64,000 nucleotides of DNA from positions 620,001 to 684,000 of the forward strand of contig NZ_CP009517.1 in NCBI RefSeq assembly GCF_000970305.1, in the 5' to 3' direction. The translations under genes and the position numbers were made by a program. The notes beneath the pieces are model-generated. The model saw only the letters and a list, made by a program, of their open reading frames with translations. It did not search any database and was not told the DNA's origin. Within the stretch, counting starts at the first letter, position 1. Each line of letters opens with the position of its first letter. Source of the stretch: Methanosarcina barkeri 3 (GTDB lineage Archaea > Halobacteriota > Methanosarcinia > Methanosarcinales > Methanosarcinaceae). Shown piece after piece: positions 37,146 to 45,835 of this stretch.

Positions 37146-40100
37146 ATGATAAAAGAAATCACTGCCAAGTATAACGCAGAGCAAATCGAAAAAAAGATAA
37201 CGGAGCTCTGGAAAGATAGCGATGCTTATCGAAAGACCCGAGAGCACCGCAAGACTGGAAAAAGACTTTTTTTTGTTGACGGCCCTCCGTATACGACCGG
37301 ACATATCCACCTGGGAACTGCCTGGAATAAGATCATCAAAGATTCCATTCTTCGCTATTACTCCATGAATAATCGTAATATTCTCGAGCGCCCTGGTTGG
37401 GATATGCACGGCCTGCCGATTGAGGTCAAAGTCGAAGGCGTGCTCGGTTTTAAGTCCAAAAAGGACATTGAGAGCTTCGGGGTAGAGAATTTTATTGAGA
37501 AATGTAAGGAATTTGCCATCAACCAGAAGCAGGAAATGACTGCGCAGTTTCAGAGGCTAGGGGTCTGGATGCAATGGGAAGACCCTTACATGACCTTAAA
37601 AGATGATTACATTGAGGCTGCATGGTGGACTCTCAAGCAGGCCAGTGAGAAAGACTTGCTGGATGTGGGCAAGCGTTCAGTCAACTGGTGTCCACGCTGT
37701 GAGACTGCAATTGCAGATTCCGAGGTCGAATACGCCGAGAGGACCGACCCTTCGATCTATGTGAAGTTTAAGATCAAAGGTGAAGAAAATACTTTCATAG
37801 TCATCTGGACAACAACACCCTGGACAATCCCTGCAAATGTAGCTGTAGCCGTACATCCCTGTTTTGAGTACTCAAAATTCAGAGCAATCAAGCAAGACGG
37901 CTCTGAAGAGATTTTAATTGCAGCTACTGACCTGATCGAAAACGTCCTTAAACAGGGCAGGTATGTTGATTACGAAGTGCTTGAGACAATGCTCGGGGAA
38001 GACCTGACGAAACTTGAGTACGAAAGTCCTGTTGGGGATCTGGTGCCTGTGCAGAACGAGATAAAGCACGGTATTTATCTTGCTGACTACGTAACTGCAG
38101 AAAACACGGGCTGTGTACATATTGCCCCAGGGCACGGTATGGACGACTTTAACGTTGGCGCGAAATATAAGCTTCCGATCCTCTGTCCTGTGGGCCCGAA
38201 CGGTGCCTACACCGAGGAAGCCGGAGAATACGCCGGCAAGAACGTCAGAGAGGCAAACCCGATTGTCATTGAAGACTTGAAAAAACGCAACAGGCTGCTT
38301 GCAGAAGGAACCGTAACGCACAGGTACGGGCACTGCTGGCGCTGCAAGACTCCCATAATCTACCTTGCAACCGAGCAGTGGTTCCTCAAGGTTACAGAAA
38401 TAAAGGACAAAATGCTTGAGGCAATTGACGCTGTAGACTGGTACCCTGACTGGGCAGGTTCAGCAAGATTCAGGACCTGGGTTGAAGGCGCCAGAGATTG
38501 GTGCATCTCCAGGCAGCGCTACTGGGGAATTCCGATTCCAGTCTGGAAGTGTAAGAAATGCGGAAAACTTGAGGTAATAGGAACCAAAGCCGAATTGCTG
38601 GAAAAATCCGGAATAAGCGGAGACGTCGAACTTCACCGCCCCTACGTAGACAAAATAACTATCCCATGTGAATGTGGCGGAGAGAAAAAACGTGTTGAAG
38701 ACGTTTTCGATGTCTGGTTTGATTCGGCTGTCGCTTCCTGGGCTACCCTGAAGTTTCCGCAGACCAGGGAACAGTTTGATGAATGGTGGCCTGCGGACTT
38801 TATCACTGAAGGGCATGACCAGACTCGTGGCTGGTTTTATTCCCAGCTCGGAGCAAGCATGGTTAGCTTCGGACGAGCACCGTACAAGAGTGTACTCATG
38901 CATGGCTTTACACTTGATGCAGGCGGAAAGAAAATGTCAAAGAGCCTTGGAAACGTAATTTCCCCGCTTGATATCATTGACAGGTACGGGGCTGACACTC
39001 TGCGTGCCTATGTGCTTTCCTCAAGTGCACCCTGGGATGACCTTAAGTTTAACCTGGAAGAAGTGGAAAACGTCCACCGTTCAATCAATATACTCTGGAA
39101 TGTTTTCAGATTCCCGTTGCCTTATATGGCACTCGATAACTTTGATCCGCTTAAGGTTAGCCTTGATTCCGTAAAAGATGCGCTCAGGGAAGAAGACAGA
39201 TGGATTCTCTCAAGAGTTCAGTCCGTTGTCAAAGCCGTAGATGAAGCAATGAGCGGATATTTCCTGCATAAAGCTGTGCGTGAGATTCTTGAGTTTACTT
39301 TGGAAGACCTTTCCCGCTGGTATATTCAGCTTATCCGTCCAAGAACCTGGACCGAAGCCGACGACCCTGACAAGCTTGCAGCTTACTGCGTGCTTTATGA
39401 AGTCTACGTAACCCTTACAAAATTGATCTCTCCTTTCATGCCTTACCTGGCTGAAGAGATGTACCAGAACTTAATAAGAAATGTAGATCCAGATGCACCG
39501 GAATCGGTTCATATGTGCGACTGGCCAAAGGTCAATGAAGTCTACCTTGACTCTGAACTCGAAGCGGCTATGAACACTGCACGTTCTATTGTGGAAGCAG
39601 CCTCAAACTCCCGTCAGAAAGCAGGAAGAAAGCTCAGGTGGCCTGTTTCCCGAATAGTTGTTTCTCCTGAAAGTGAGGATGCATCAAAGGCTGTCGAGAG
39701 ACTGCGCTCAGTCCTTATGGACCAGACAAATTCCAAGGCAATTGTCCTTACACCTGTTGGTGAGAGCTGGAATGAACTCGGGCTTGAAGTAATCCCTGAT
39801 CCGAGCAAAATAGGCCCTGTATTTAAGAAGGATGCAGGAAAAGTCATTCCTGCCCTGCAGAAGGTTGACGGCCTTGCTTTGAAAAAAGCCTTTGTCGAGA
39901 CTGGTGAGTTTGAACTCTCTCTTGCAGACGGAACAACAGTCACAGTTACTCCGGACATGGCAAACTTCAAAGAAGCCCTACCAGAAGGTACCGCAAGTGC
40001 AGAATCCGATGCCGGTCTTGTTTATGTGGACGCAAACCTGACTCCAGAACTGGAGGCTGAAGGATATGCAAGGGAAGTTATTCGCAGGCTTCAGGACATG

Positions 40101-40322
40101 CGGAAGGAACTTGACCTTGTGGTGGACGAGAACATCCGTGCCTCGGTCCAGATCGAAGATGAAAGAGTCCTGAAGCTTGTTGAAACCCTTAAGGACCTAA
40201 TTGCAGAAGAGGTAAGAGCCGATATTCTTGACCTTGGCAGCGATATCGATGTTCCTGGAGCCCTTATAAAGGATTGGGATGTCGAAGGCATTGCAATCAA
40301 GATGGGTATTGCAAAAAAATAA
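37146..40322 (+). CDS. ileS: Isoleucyl-tRNA synthetase
   Basis: Charges tRNA-Ile with isoleucine. A class I synthetase of 1058 residues: HIGH-type motif HIHLG at 53-57 (after GPPYTTG), the CP1 editing domain (~180-400, with [19 protein letters not shown] and [13 protein letters not shown]), an internal zinc knuckle region (CKKCGK, CECGG), the [12 protein letters not shown] block, the KMSKS loop at ~596-600, and an anticodon-binding C-terminus. The length and the archaeal/eukaryal-type editing sequence fit archaeal IleRS. An AGGGAGA ribosome site precedes the ATG. mptE follows after 70 bp and may be co-transcribed. Confidence 0.97.
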   Translation: MIKEITAKYNAEQIEKKITELWKDSDAYRKTREHRKTGKRLFFVDGPPYTTGHIHLGTAWNKIIKDSILRYYSMNNRNILERPGWDMHGLPIEVKVEGVLGFKSKKDIESFGVENFIEKCKEFAINQKQEMTAQFQRLGVWMQWEDPYMTLKDDYIEAAWWTLKQASEKDLLDVGKRSVNWCPRCETAIADSEVEYAERTDPSIYVKFKIKGEENTFIVIWTTTPWTIPANVAVAVHPCFEYSKFRAIKQDGSEEILIAATDLIENVLKQGRYVDYEVLETMLGEDLTKLEYESPVGDLVPVQNEIKHGIYLADYVTAENTGCVHIAPGHGMDDFNVGAKYKLPILCPVGPNGAYTEEAGEYAGKNVREANPIVIEDLKKRNRLLAEGTVTHRYGHCWRCKTPIIYLATEQWFLKVTEIKDKMLEAIDAVDWYPDWAGSARFRTWVEGARDWCISRQRYWGIPIPVWKCKKCGKLEVIGTKAELLEKSGISGDVELHRPYVDKITIPCECGGEKKRVEDVFDVWFDSAVASWATLKFPQTREQFDEWWPADFITEGHDQTRGWFYSQLGASMVSFGRAPYKSVLMHGFTLDAGGKKMSKSLGNVISPLDIIDRYGADTLRAYVLSSSAPWDDLKFNLEEVENVHRSINILWNVFRFPLPYMALDNFDPLKVSLDSVKDALREEDRWILSRVQSVVKAVDEAMSGYFLHKAVREILEFTLEDLSRWYIQLIRPRTWTEADDPDKLAAYCVLYEVYVTLTKLISPFMPYLAEEMYQNLIRNVDPDAPESVHMCDWPKVNEVYLDSELEAAMNTARSIVEAASNSRQKAGRKLRWPVSRIVVSPESEDASKAVERLRSVLMDQTNSKAIVLTPVGESWNELGLEVIPDPSKIGPVFKKDAGKVIPALQKVDGLALKKAFVETGEFELSLADGTTVTVTPDMANFKEALPEGTASAESDAGLVYVDANLTPELEAEGYAREVIRRLQDMRKELDLVVDENIRASVQIEDERVLKLVETLKDLIAEEVRADILDLGSDIDVPGALIKDWDVEGIAIKMGIAKK

Positions 40323-40392
40323 ACCCTTAAAAAGATTGAAAATCCAATAAATTCTGAACTCAAAATATAAGATAGAAAGGAAACTGATTCAT

Positions 40393-41034
40393 ATGGATTT
40401 TGCTACCTGGGAACCGATTTACGAACGAATCCTTGAGGATTTCGGGTTCGATCGAGTAGGTGACGAAAAGGCAGCCATTTTCCTTTCCGGCATGCTGACC
40501 CAAGAAAACACTGTCAGTCTGTCTGAACTTAAAGCTATAATTTCCGGAAAGTATGTTCTGGTCTGTGGAAATGCTCCAGGGCTCAGAAGCGACCTTTCGG
40601 AAATTAATCTTTCTGATTTTACGGTAATTGCAGCCGATGGAGCTGCTGCTGTACTAATGGACATGGACATTGTGCCTGAGGTCATCTGTACCGACCTTGA
40701 TGGCAATTCCGAAGCGGATATTGAAAAAGAAATCCTTGCCTGCCAAAAGGGCTCAATAGTCCTTATTCACGCGCATGGGGACAATATCGATAAGCTTGAA
40801 AAATATGTACCTCGCTTTAGACGGTTTATTGCAACTACCCAGGCAAGGCCTTTTGACAAGGTCTATAATTTTGGAGGCTTCAGTGATGGAGACCGATGTT
40901 TTTTTGTAGCCACGGAACTTGGAGCTAAAAAAGTTAAGCTGGCGGGTTTTGATTTTGAAGATAAGGATGTAAACCCGATTAAGAAAAAGAAATTGAAATG
41001 GGCAAAGAAATTAATAGGGATTTACGATTTTTAG
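40393..41034 (+). CDS. mptE: 6-hydroxymethyl-7,8-dihydropterin pyrophosphokinase MptE
   Basis: Archaeal DUF115/COG1634 enzyme that transfers diphosphate from ATP to 6-hydroxymethyl-dihydropterin on the route to tetrahydromethanopterin/sarcinapterin, the C1 carrier of methanogenesis. Motifs: VLVCGNAPGLRSDL, VIAADGAAAVLMD, PEVICTDLDGN (metal-binding acidic residues), IHAHGDN, and NFGGFSDGDRC. It ends at TAG (41032-41034). An amber read-through would add only ~11 residues unlike the family, so a normal stop is assumed. A worn paralogue lies at 29535-30182. Confidence 0.9.
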   Translation: MDFATWEPIYERILEDFGFDRVGDEKAAIFLSGMLTQENTVSLSELKAIISGKYVLVCGNAPGLRSDLSEINLSDFTVIAADGAAAVLMDMDIVPEVICTDLDGNSEADIEKEILACQKGSIVLIHAHGDNIDKLEKYVPRFRRFIATTQARPFDKVYNFGGFSDGDRCFFVATELGAKKVKLAGFDFEDKDVNPIKKKKLKWAKKLIGIYDF

Positions 41035-41462
41035 AACACAAATAGCCCAAATAAAATGAAGCAATTATAATTTATTGCCAAACTATTTCTTTTTTATTTA
41101 CATAATGAATCGAAAAATTTATCCTATTGAAAAGTAGTCGTTTATATGAATATTTTACACAGGAAGAAAAATGCATAAGTAACGTAGTTGAAAAACAAGG
41201 GGAGTTATCAAACTTTTTCAAGAAAATAAACTCTTTTTAAAGCCCTAAATCTAGTTTAGGCTAAATATAAAGCTTATAGAAATTATCAAGGCGATATTTT
41301 TTAGTTAAGTATTCAATTCCAGATTATTGTTCCTAATTAGTTGAGAGCTTCAATAAAATTATAAGTTATACAATAAATGTAAAAGTAAGTTTGTTTTACT
41401 GACAGAAGGTTTGTTTAGTTTTATAAAGATTATTTATATTAAGAAACAGTTATTCTAGGTCT
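41035..41462. other. AT-rich spacer
   Basis: Nothing recognised before the promoter of the Gly-rich gene cluster. Confidence 0.4.
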
Positions 41463-41684
41463 TTTATATAATTTATAATTCTATGTTAAATTGTACTTTC
41501 ACGGCAGGATTGTTTCTATATAATCGGAAATAAGTAACTCCAATAAATTTTAAAAAATCATCGTGAAAGTATTTTGGGAGTGGGTGAGACCTTTAACTAT
41601 AGGTATAATTCTCTAACCTGAAAAACCCACTATATATCATTTGAAAAGTCTAAAATGACATAGCAAAATCCTGGAGGAAATATA
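41463..41684 (+). promoter_or_regulatory. Promoter and structured leader of Gly-rich gene A
   Basis: TATA tttatataa (41463-41471) is followed 31 nt later by the left arm tactttcacg (41494-41503), which pairs perfectly with cgtgaaagta (41562-41571). A second stem joins agtgggt (41579-41585) to acccact (41625-41631). A GGAGG ribosome site ends the leader. The same layout with different bases is seen before genes C and D. Confidence 0.65.
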
Positions 41685-41780
41685 ATGTGGTTTGGTAACT
41701 GTGGCTGGGGTGGCTGCGGCGGCTGGGGCTGGCGTCGTTGGCGCGGTTGCGGCTGGGGCGGCTGCGGTGGCTGGTGGTAA
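41685..41780 (+). CDS. Gly/Trp/Cys-rich 31-aa protein A
   Basis: ATG 41685 to TAA 41778-41780, with a CTGGAGG ribosome site 8 bp upstream. The peptide begins MWFGNCGWGGCGGW and ends GGCGGWW: 13 Gly, 8 Trp, 4 Cys and 3 Arg in 31 residues. No signal peptide. The composition suggests metal binding, a scaffold of stacked aromatics, or a substrate for modification; none of this is demonstrated. The nearly identical start of gene B (MWFGNCGWGGCGGWG) and shared flanks show a recent tandem duplication. The longer frame across A and B from 41692 is an out-of-frame artefact for A. Confidence 0.75.
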   Translation: MWFGNCGWGGCGGWGWRRWRGCGWGGCGGWW

Positions 41781-41844
41781 GAATAACCACCAGACGAGTT
41801 TGTTGAGCTCAAGAACTAATGAATACCTTTTGGAGGTAAATATA

Positions 41845-41946
41845 ATGTGGTTTGGTAACTGTGGCTGGGGTGGCTGCGGCGGCTGGGGTGGCTGCGGCGG
41901 TTGCGGCGGCTGGGGTGGCTGTGGCCTATGGAACTGGTGGTGTTAA
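41845..41946 (+). CDS. Gly/Trp/Cys-rich 33-aa protein B
   Basis: ATG 41845 to TAA 41944-41946 behind TGGAGGTAAATATA, the ribosome site shared by the whole cluster. The peptide has 15 Gly, 7 Trp and 6 Cys; Cys residues alternate with GG and GW steps and the end is WNWWC. It differs from A mainly by loss of the RRWR basic patch and by two more cysteines. It has no leader of its own, so it is probably translated from the gene A mRNA. Confidence 0.75.
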   Translation: MWFGNCGWGGCGGWGGCGGCGGWGGCGLWNWWC

Positions 41947-42007
41947 GAACAACCGCTAGACCAATGGCTGAGCTCAATAAATATTGAATATTGATGAATA
42001 AAAGTGG

Positions 42008-42060
42008 TCATCATTTCAAGACAGGAAGGTCATTTCAGATTAATTGTCTTGAATTGATGG
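42008..42060. repeat. Hairpin family copy behind gene B
   Basis: tcatcatttcaagaca (42008-42023) pairs with tgtcttgaattgatgg (42045-42060), 14 of 16 positions. It keeps the ttcaagaca core of the hairpins at 28144 and 28902 and may end the A-B transcript. Confidence 0.6.
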
Positions 42061-42480
42061 CTATATATTTTATTACCTGTGTAGGTTAGCAATAGTTTCA
42101 TGTGTTTGAAAGCGGTTTTCGATTCAGGCTGATTAAATCAAAAGCTCACTATTTTATAAGAATAGTTTATTTTAGAAATAATACACTTTCCTCTTAATGT
42201 ATACAAGCGAAGAAGTTTAAAAACAGAATGAGTAGTTCTATTTTCTTTTACTAAATACGCCTTTTTTGAGCTTCCAAATTGATTATAACCGGATGATGTA
42301 GTATATCCATACCATCGAGGTTTTATTTACTTATAAATATTAAATTGCAGACTATAAGTCCTGATTTATCTACATATTTAAAAACTCAAATTTTATAAAT
42401 TAAATACAAAACTAAACAGGACTTCTCAATGCTTGATTTCATAGCTTTTTCAATGACTATTTAATGTTAAGAATTTATTA
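42061..42480. other. AT-rich spacer
   Basis: No gene; from about 42410 it begins to resemble the upstream region of gene D. Confidence 0.4.
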
Positions 42481-42490
42481 TTCTATTCTA

Positions 42491-42744
42491 TTTATATAAT
42501 TTATTATTATATTATTGATTGTACTTTCTGGCAATTAAAGTTAAATCTGCCTCTTTTTAAGGGGATATAGATTATAACACGCTTGTCAGGAGTAACAATG
42601 GAGTTGGGAAGTCGATATAAAATTTGATTTGAGAAATATGTACTCTAATCTTTGGATTATATCATTCCCAATATATAAAAATCGTATAAATTAACTAGAA
42701 AAACATACAACAAACAAAAATATAGTAAATTGGAGGTAAATATA
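42491..42744 (+). promoter_or_regulatory. Promoter and structured leader of gene C
   Basis: TATA at 42491-42499 and, 31 nt on, the stem tttctggcaa (42525-42534) with ttgtcaggag (42583-42592), 10 pairs including G-U. A small hairpin (cctcttttt/aagggg) sits inside. A second stem joins ttgggaa (42604-42610) to ttcccaa (42665-42671). The block gagttgggaagtcgatataa and the next ~20 bases are identical in leader D. Confidence 0.7.
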
Positions 42745-42927
42745 ATGGGTGGAGGATACGGATTATTTGGAAGAGGATTTGATGGTTGCGGCTGCGGTTG
42801 CGGCGGCTTCGGCGGCTGGGGCGGCTGGGGCGGCTGGGGCGGCTGTGGTTGTGAGCCTGAGGTTAAATGCATAACAGCAGTTCGTGCCTGCTGTATTAAA
42901 GGCGGCGGCTGGGGCGGCTGGTGTTAA
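42745..42927 (+). CDS. Gly/Cys/Trp-rich 60-aa protein C
   Basis: ATG 42745, with TGGAGG 8 bp upstream; an in-frame ATG at 42730 lies inside that ribosome site and is rejected. Three parts: a short lead (MGGGYGLFGRGFDG), a Gly/Cys/Trp block (CGCGCGGFGGWGGWGGWGG), and a non-repetitive segment CEPEVKCITAVRACCIKG before a closing GWGGWC. The ITAVRAC.IKG segment is conserved in protein D, so selection acts on more than composition. No family recognised. Confidence 0.75.
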   Translation: MGGGYGLFGRGFDGCGCGCGGFGGWGGWGGWGGCGCEPEVKCITAVRACCIKGGGWGGWC

Positions 42928-43027
42928 AGATAGATTAATCAGATATTGATTAAATCACTCTGACCAGTCAAACCACATACTTAATAGAGAAATATAAAAT
43001 GTAAAATAAAATGTAAAACCAATGATA

Positions 43028-43145
43028 GCTCATTCATGCAGCCCTTTGTCGGATATAGAAGCAGGAGAACCCTGATTGTATCAGAGTTTTAAAATGTACT
43101 GAAAGGTCTCTTCTGTAACTAACCGGCACTCTTTAATGAATGAGC
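43028..43145 (+). ncRNA. Structured element downstream of gene C
   Basis: Three nested stems: gctcattca (43028-43036) with tgaatgagc (43137-43145); tgtcgg (43047-43052) with ccggca (43123-43128); gcaggaga (43061-43068) with tcttctgt (43109-43116, two G-U). A small inner hairpin ctgat-tgt-atcag lies between them. The same architecture is behind gene D with compensating changes. It may be a 3'-UTR element or a separate small RNA. Confidence 0.7.
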
Positions 43146-43740
43146 CTATTTATATTTATTAGTTCAGCAATAACTCAGTTTAGAAACAAGCTATAAAAAT
43201 TCGATATAATAGCGAATATTTTTATAGATCTGTTAATATATATGCATTTACTCTTTTTTCCACAGTCACCCTAGTTTTTTCATATTATATAATTGCGAAT
43301 CCTTTACTGGAAATCACTTAACTATTACATTAGCAGTTAATATTTTCTCTTATTAGTTATGTTTTTGGAAAAGCTTTATTTTAAGCGAAAACTAAGTGTT
43401 TAGAACAAATAGTCAATTTTATGAGTAATTTACTTTATAAATAATTCACTTTTATATAAAAATCTTAGAGTACTGAGGTTCAAAAATCGTATAAGTAACT
43501 CTATTTTTGTTTGATAAATTAGCTTATATTAAGCCTCTAAAAAGGCTATAATCACAGGATATAATGTACTTATGCCATAAAAGCTTTATTTTTGCATAAA
43601 TATAAAATTAAAAACCTGAACTCCTGGTTTTATATAAATCAAAGGAATTAAAATTCGTAAATTAAGCTTATAATTTAACGCGGTTTACAGAGCATGATTT
43701 CCCAGCTTTTTCAATGACTATTTAATATTAAGAACATATT
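43146..43740. other. AT-rich spacer
   Basis: No gene or repeat recognised before the conserved upstream region of gene D. Confidence 0.4.
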
Positions 43741-43751
43741 ATTCTATTATG

Positions 43752-43997
43752 CTTATATAATTTACAATTATATTATTAATTGTACTTCCTGATAACAGAA
43801 GTTAAATTGATTTTTCTTCACGCGAAGACAGACCATAATGTGGTTATCAGGGGTAATAAAAGAGTTGGGAAGTCGATATAAAATTTGATTTGAGAAATAT
43901 TACTCGAATCTTGTATTATATCTACTAAAATATATAAAATATTACATAAACTGACTAGAAAAGTAATAAAAATATAGTAAATATGGAGGTAAATACA
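43752..43997 (+). promoter_or_regulatory. Promoter and structured leader of gene D
   Basis: TATA cttatataa (43752-43760) and, 31 nt on, ttcctgataac (43786-43796) paired with gttatcagggg (43843-43853) over 11 bp. An inner hairpin tcttc-acgc-gaaga replaces the cctc/gggg hairpin of leader C. The 39-nt identical block with leader C follows; the second stem of leaders A and C has no clear right arm here. Confidence 0.7.
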
Positions 43998-44213
43998 ATG
44001 GGAGGATTTCCATTCTTTAAAAAGTTCGATAATTGTGGCTGCGGCTGCGGCTGCGGCGGTGGCTTTGGCGGCTTTTGCGGCTTTGGTGGTTTCTTTGGCG
44101 GCGACGGCTGTGGTTGTGGATGCAAAAAGGAGAAAGAGGTTTGTTGCATAACAGCAGTTCGTGCCTGTAAGATTAAAGGCGACGAATGTGACGGCTGGGG
44201 CGGCTGGTGGTAA
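43998..44213 (+). CDS. Gly/Cys/Phe-rich 71-aa protein D
   Basis: ATG 43998 after ATGGAGGTAAATACA. Layout as in C: lead MGGFPFFKKFDN, then a CGCGCGCGGGFGGFCGFGGFF block with Phe in place of most Trp, an acidic/basic linker (CGCGCKKEKEVC), the shared CITAVRACKIKG segment, and the end CDGWGGWW. Replacement of Trp by Phe at matching steps shows that an aromatic residue, not Trp itself, is conserved in the repeats. Cytosolic by absence of a signal peptide. Function unknown. Confidence 0.75.
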   Translation: MGGFPFFKKFDNCGCGCGCGGGFGGFCGFGGFFGGDGCGCGCKKEKEVCCITAVRACKIKGDECDGWGGWW

Positions 44214-44295
44214 GAGAGATTGATCAGATACTGATCAATCACTCTGAATTATCAACCACAAATTCAATCATTAACTAAAATATAAAGCCAGCCGT

Positions 44296-44424
44296 GGGCT
44301 CATTTGTACAATCCTCCGCCGGTATATAGAAGCAGGAGAATCTTGATTGCACAGAATTTGAAATTTATCGAAAGGTCTCTCCTGCATAACCGGCACTTAT
44401 TAGAAAGGACTAACGAATAAGCCC
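44296..44424 (+). ncRNA. Structured element downstream of gene D
   Basis: Same nested plan as 43028-43145: gggctcatttgt (44296-44307) with acgaataagccc (44413-44424); gccggt (44318-44323) with accggc (44389-44394); gcaggaga (44332-44339) with tctcctgc (44378-44385, all Watson-Crick where copy C has G-U). The loop block cgaaaggtct is conserved. Confidence 0.7.
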
Positions 44425-44512
44425 TATCTTATTTTATGCATCCATGACTGATAATTTTATCGGAAAACTAACCAGATAAGAACTCAAACAACTTAATCTT
44501 GGGCACTTTTTT

Positions 44513-44611
44513 GGACACTTAAATACTGGACACTTAAATACTGGACACTTAAATACTGGACACTTAAATACTGGACACTTAAATTCTGGACACTTAAATT
44601 CTGGACATTTG
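44513..44611 (+). repeat. 15-bp tandem repeat
   Basis: Six full copies of ggacacttaaatact from 44513 and a partial seventh. Confidence 0.9.
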
Positions 44612-45056
44612 TAAATATATTGAATAGAGTTTCAGATACGATACTTTTCTAATCTCGATTTTAAAGGTGCTTCATTATGGGACTTTATCAAACTAAAAAT
44701 ATCTCTATTATGTTTTTGGTTCTTTAACATATTGAAGTTATCACTTATCATCATTTTTTCTCGGTTTAGAGAACTTATAATTTCCTTACTTTCATTTACT
44801 CCATAGTTTACAGTTTCATTTAACTTAAAGTACAGTTATGAAACAGTATCTTGAACATAGATTTTCACATATTTTTGCAAATTTTTTATGGAGAATGTTT
44901 GCTTAAAGTCTTATTCACCAGATATCTTAGTAATCAATTTTATCTTTACTAAGGTTTTTCACCTGGTATAATAATTTATATGAATAACTAACTTTTTATA
45001 GTCTTAAAGGACTATTTTTAATCATTGAGTGATTTTACTAAATTTGAGAGGTATTA
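44612..45056. other. AT-rich spacer
   Basis: No supported gene; it leads into the secreted-protein gene. Confidence 0.4.
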
Positions 45057-45419
45057 GTGGGGGAAATTATTATGGATAGTGTCCAGGTTTTTTACCTGAG
45101 GATAGCTGCAAGCTTCCTGGTTATTTTGTCAACACTTTCAACTTCAGCGGCACTAACTGATGAAGAGGGGACCACTTTTGAAGACGAAAATAATGAAACT
45201 GATTTCGCGTCAACATATAACGAAACTGAAGTAACGGGCCAGGAAATCGGCCTTAACTTCCGGTTTCTCACACCCGTGTTTCAGATGATAGAGGCAGGCA
45301 TAGCAGTAGTGAATTCAATACTCTGTGTGCTGGGGTCAAACCCCGGAAATTCGAGTGAGATAGAAAATTCCCTGATTTCTTTAAACGAAAATATAGAACG
45401 GTTTAATGCAAGCCTCTGA
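45057..45419 (+). CDS. Hypothetical secreted protein
   Basis: 120 residues with an N-terminal hydrophobic segment ending in LSTLSTSAAL, consistent with a signal peptide cut near residue 32. An acidic, Asn-X-Thr-rich stretch follows (potential N-glycosylation), then an amphipathic C-terminal half (FQMIEAGIAVVNSILCVLG). GTG 45057 has GAGAGGT 5 bp upstream; ATG 45072 with GGGGGA upstream is equally possible. No family known. Confidence 0.5.
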   Translation: MGEIIMDSVQVFYLRIAASFLVILSTLSTSAALTDEEGTTFEDENNETDFASTYNETEVTGQEIGLNFRFLTPVFQMIEAGIAVVNSILCVLGSNPGNSSEIENSLISLNENIERFNASL

Positions 45420-45835
45420 TATCCTAACGATATTTGTCACGCGCATCAGCGCGGTTGGAACACAAGGATTACGAAAAAAATGAAAAAGCAAATCAAGATG
45501 CGCTGTAAAAGAAGATAATCAAAAAATCAAAAACTTAGCAATTAGTGACTTATTTATAATTTGAAAGTTTAATAAAAGTGGTAGCCAACTTTATAAATTT
45601 AAAAATTTATCACGCTGCACGTGACGAATTGTCTTGGACTCATTTTTGGTTACTTCTTAAGTGGAAACAGACCATCGGCCAGATCTGAAAATTGTGGCAT
45701 ACCTACTTTGCTTAATAGAATTTGGAAGTTGCTCTATTCCAGTCGAATACTTGGTAACTTGCAAAGGGACGAAAGCTAGAGAACTCTGGCGCGAATGTAT
45801 CTCACGCCTGTCTGCAAGCTCTTCTGGCTTGCACA
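45420..45835. other. Spacer with GC-rich hairpin
   Basis: cgcgc-atca-gcgcg lies just behind the previous stop and could help termination. A degenerate tagcca...tggtta hairpin-family relic is near 45585-45655. No gene credited. Confidence 0.4.

Noticed and set aside
40990-41070. Possible amber read-through at the mptE TAG
   Set aside because: It would add only about 11 residues of unrelated sequence before TAA; the protein is already of family length.
41692-41946. 84-codon frame beginning with an Ala/Gly/Val-rich run
   Set aside because: Its first half reads gene A out of frame. The ribosome site and the homology of B with A place the true starts at 41685 and 41845.
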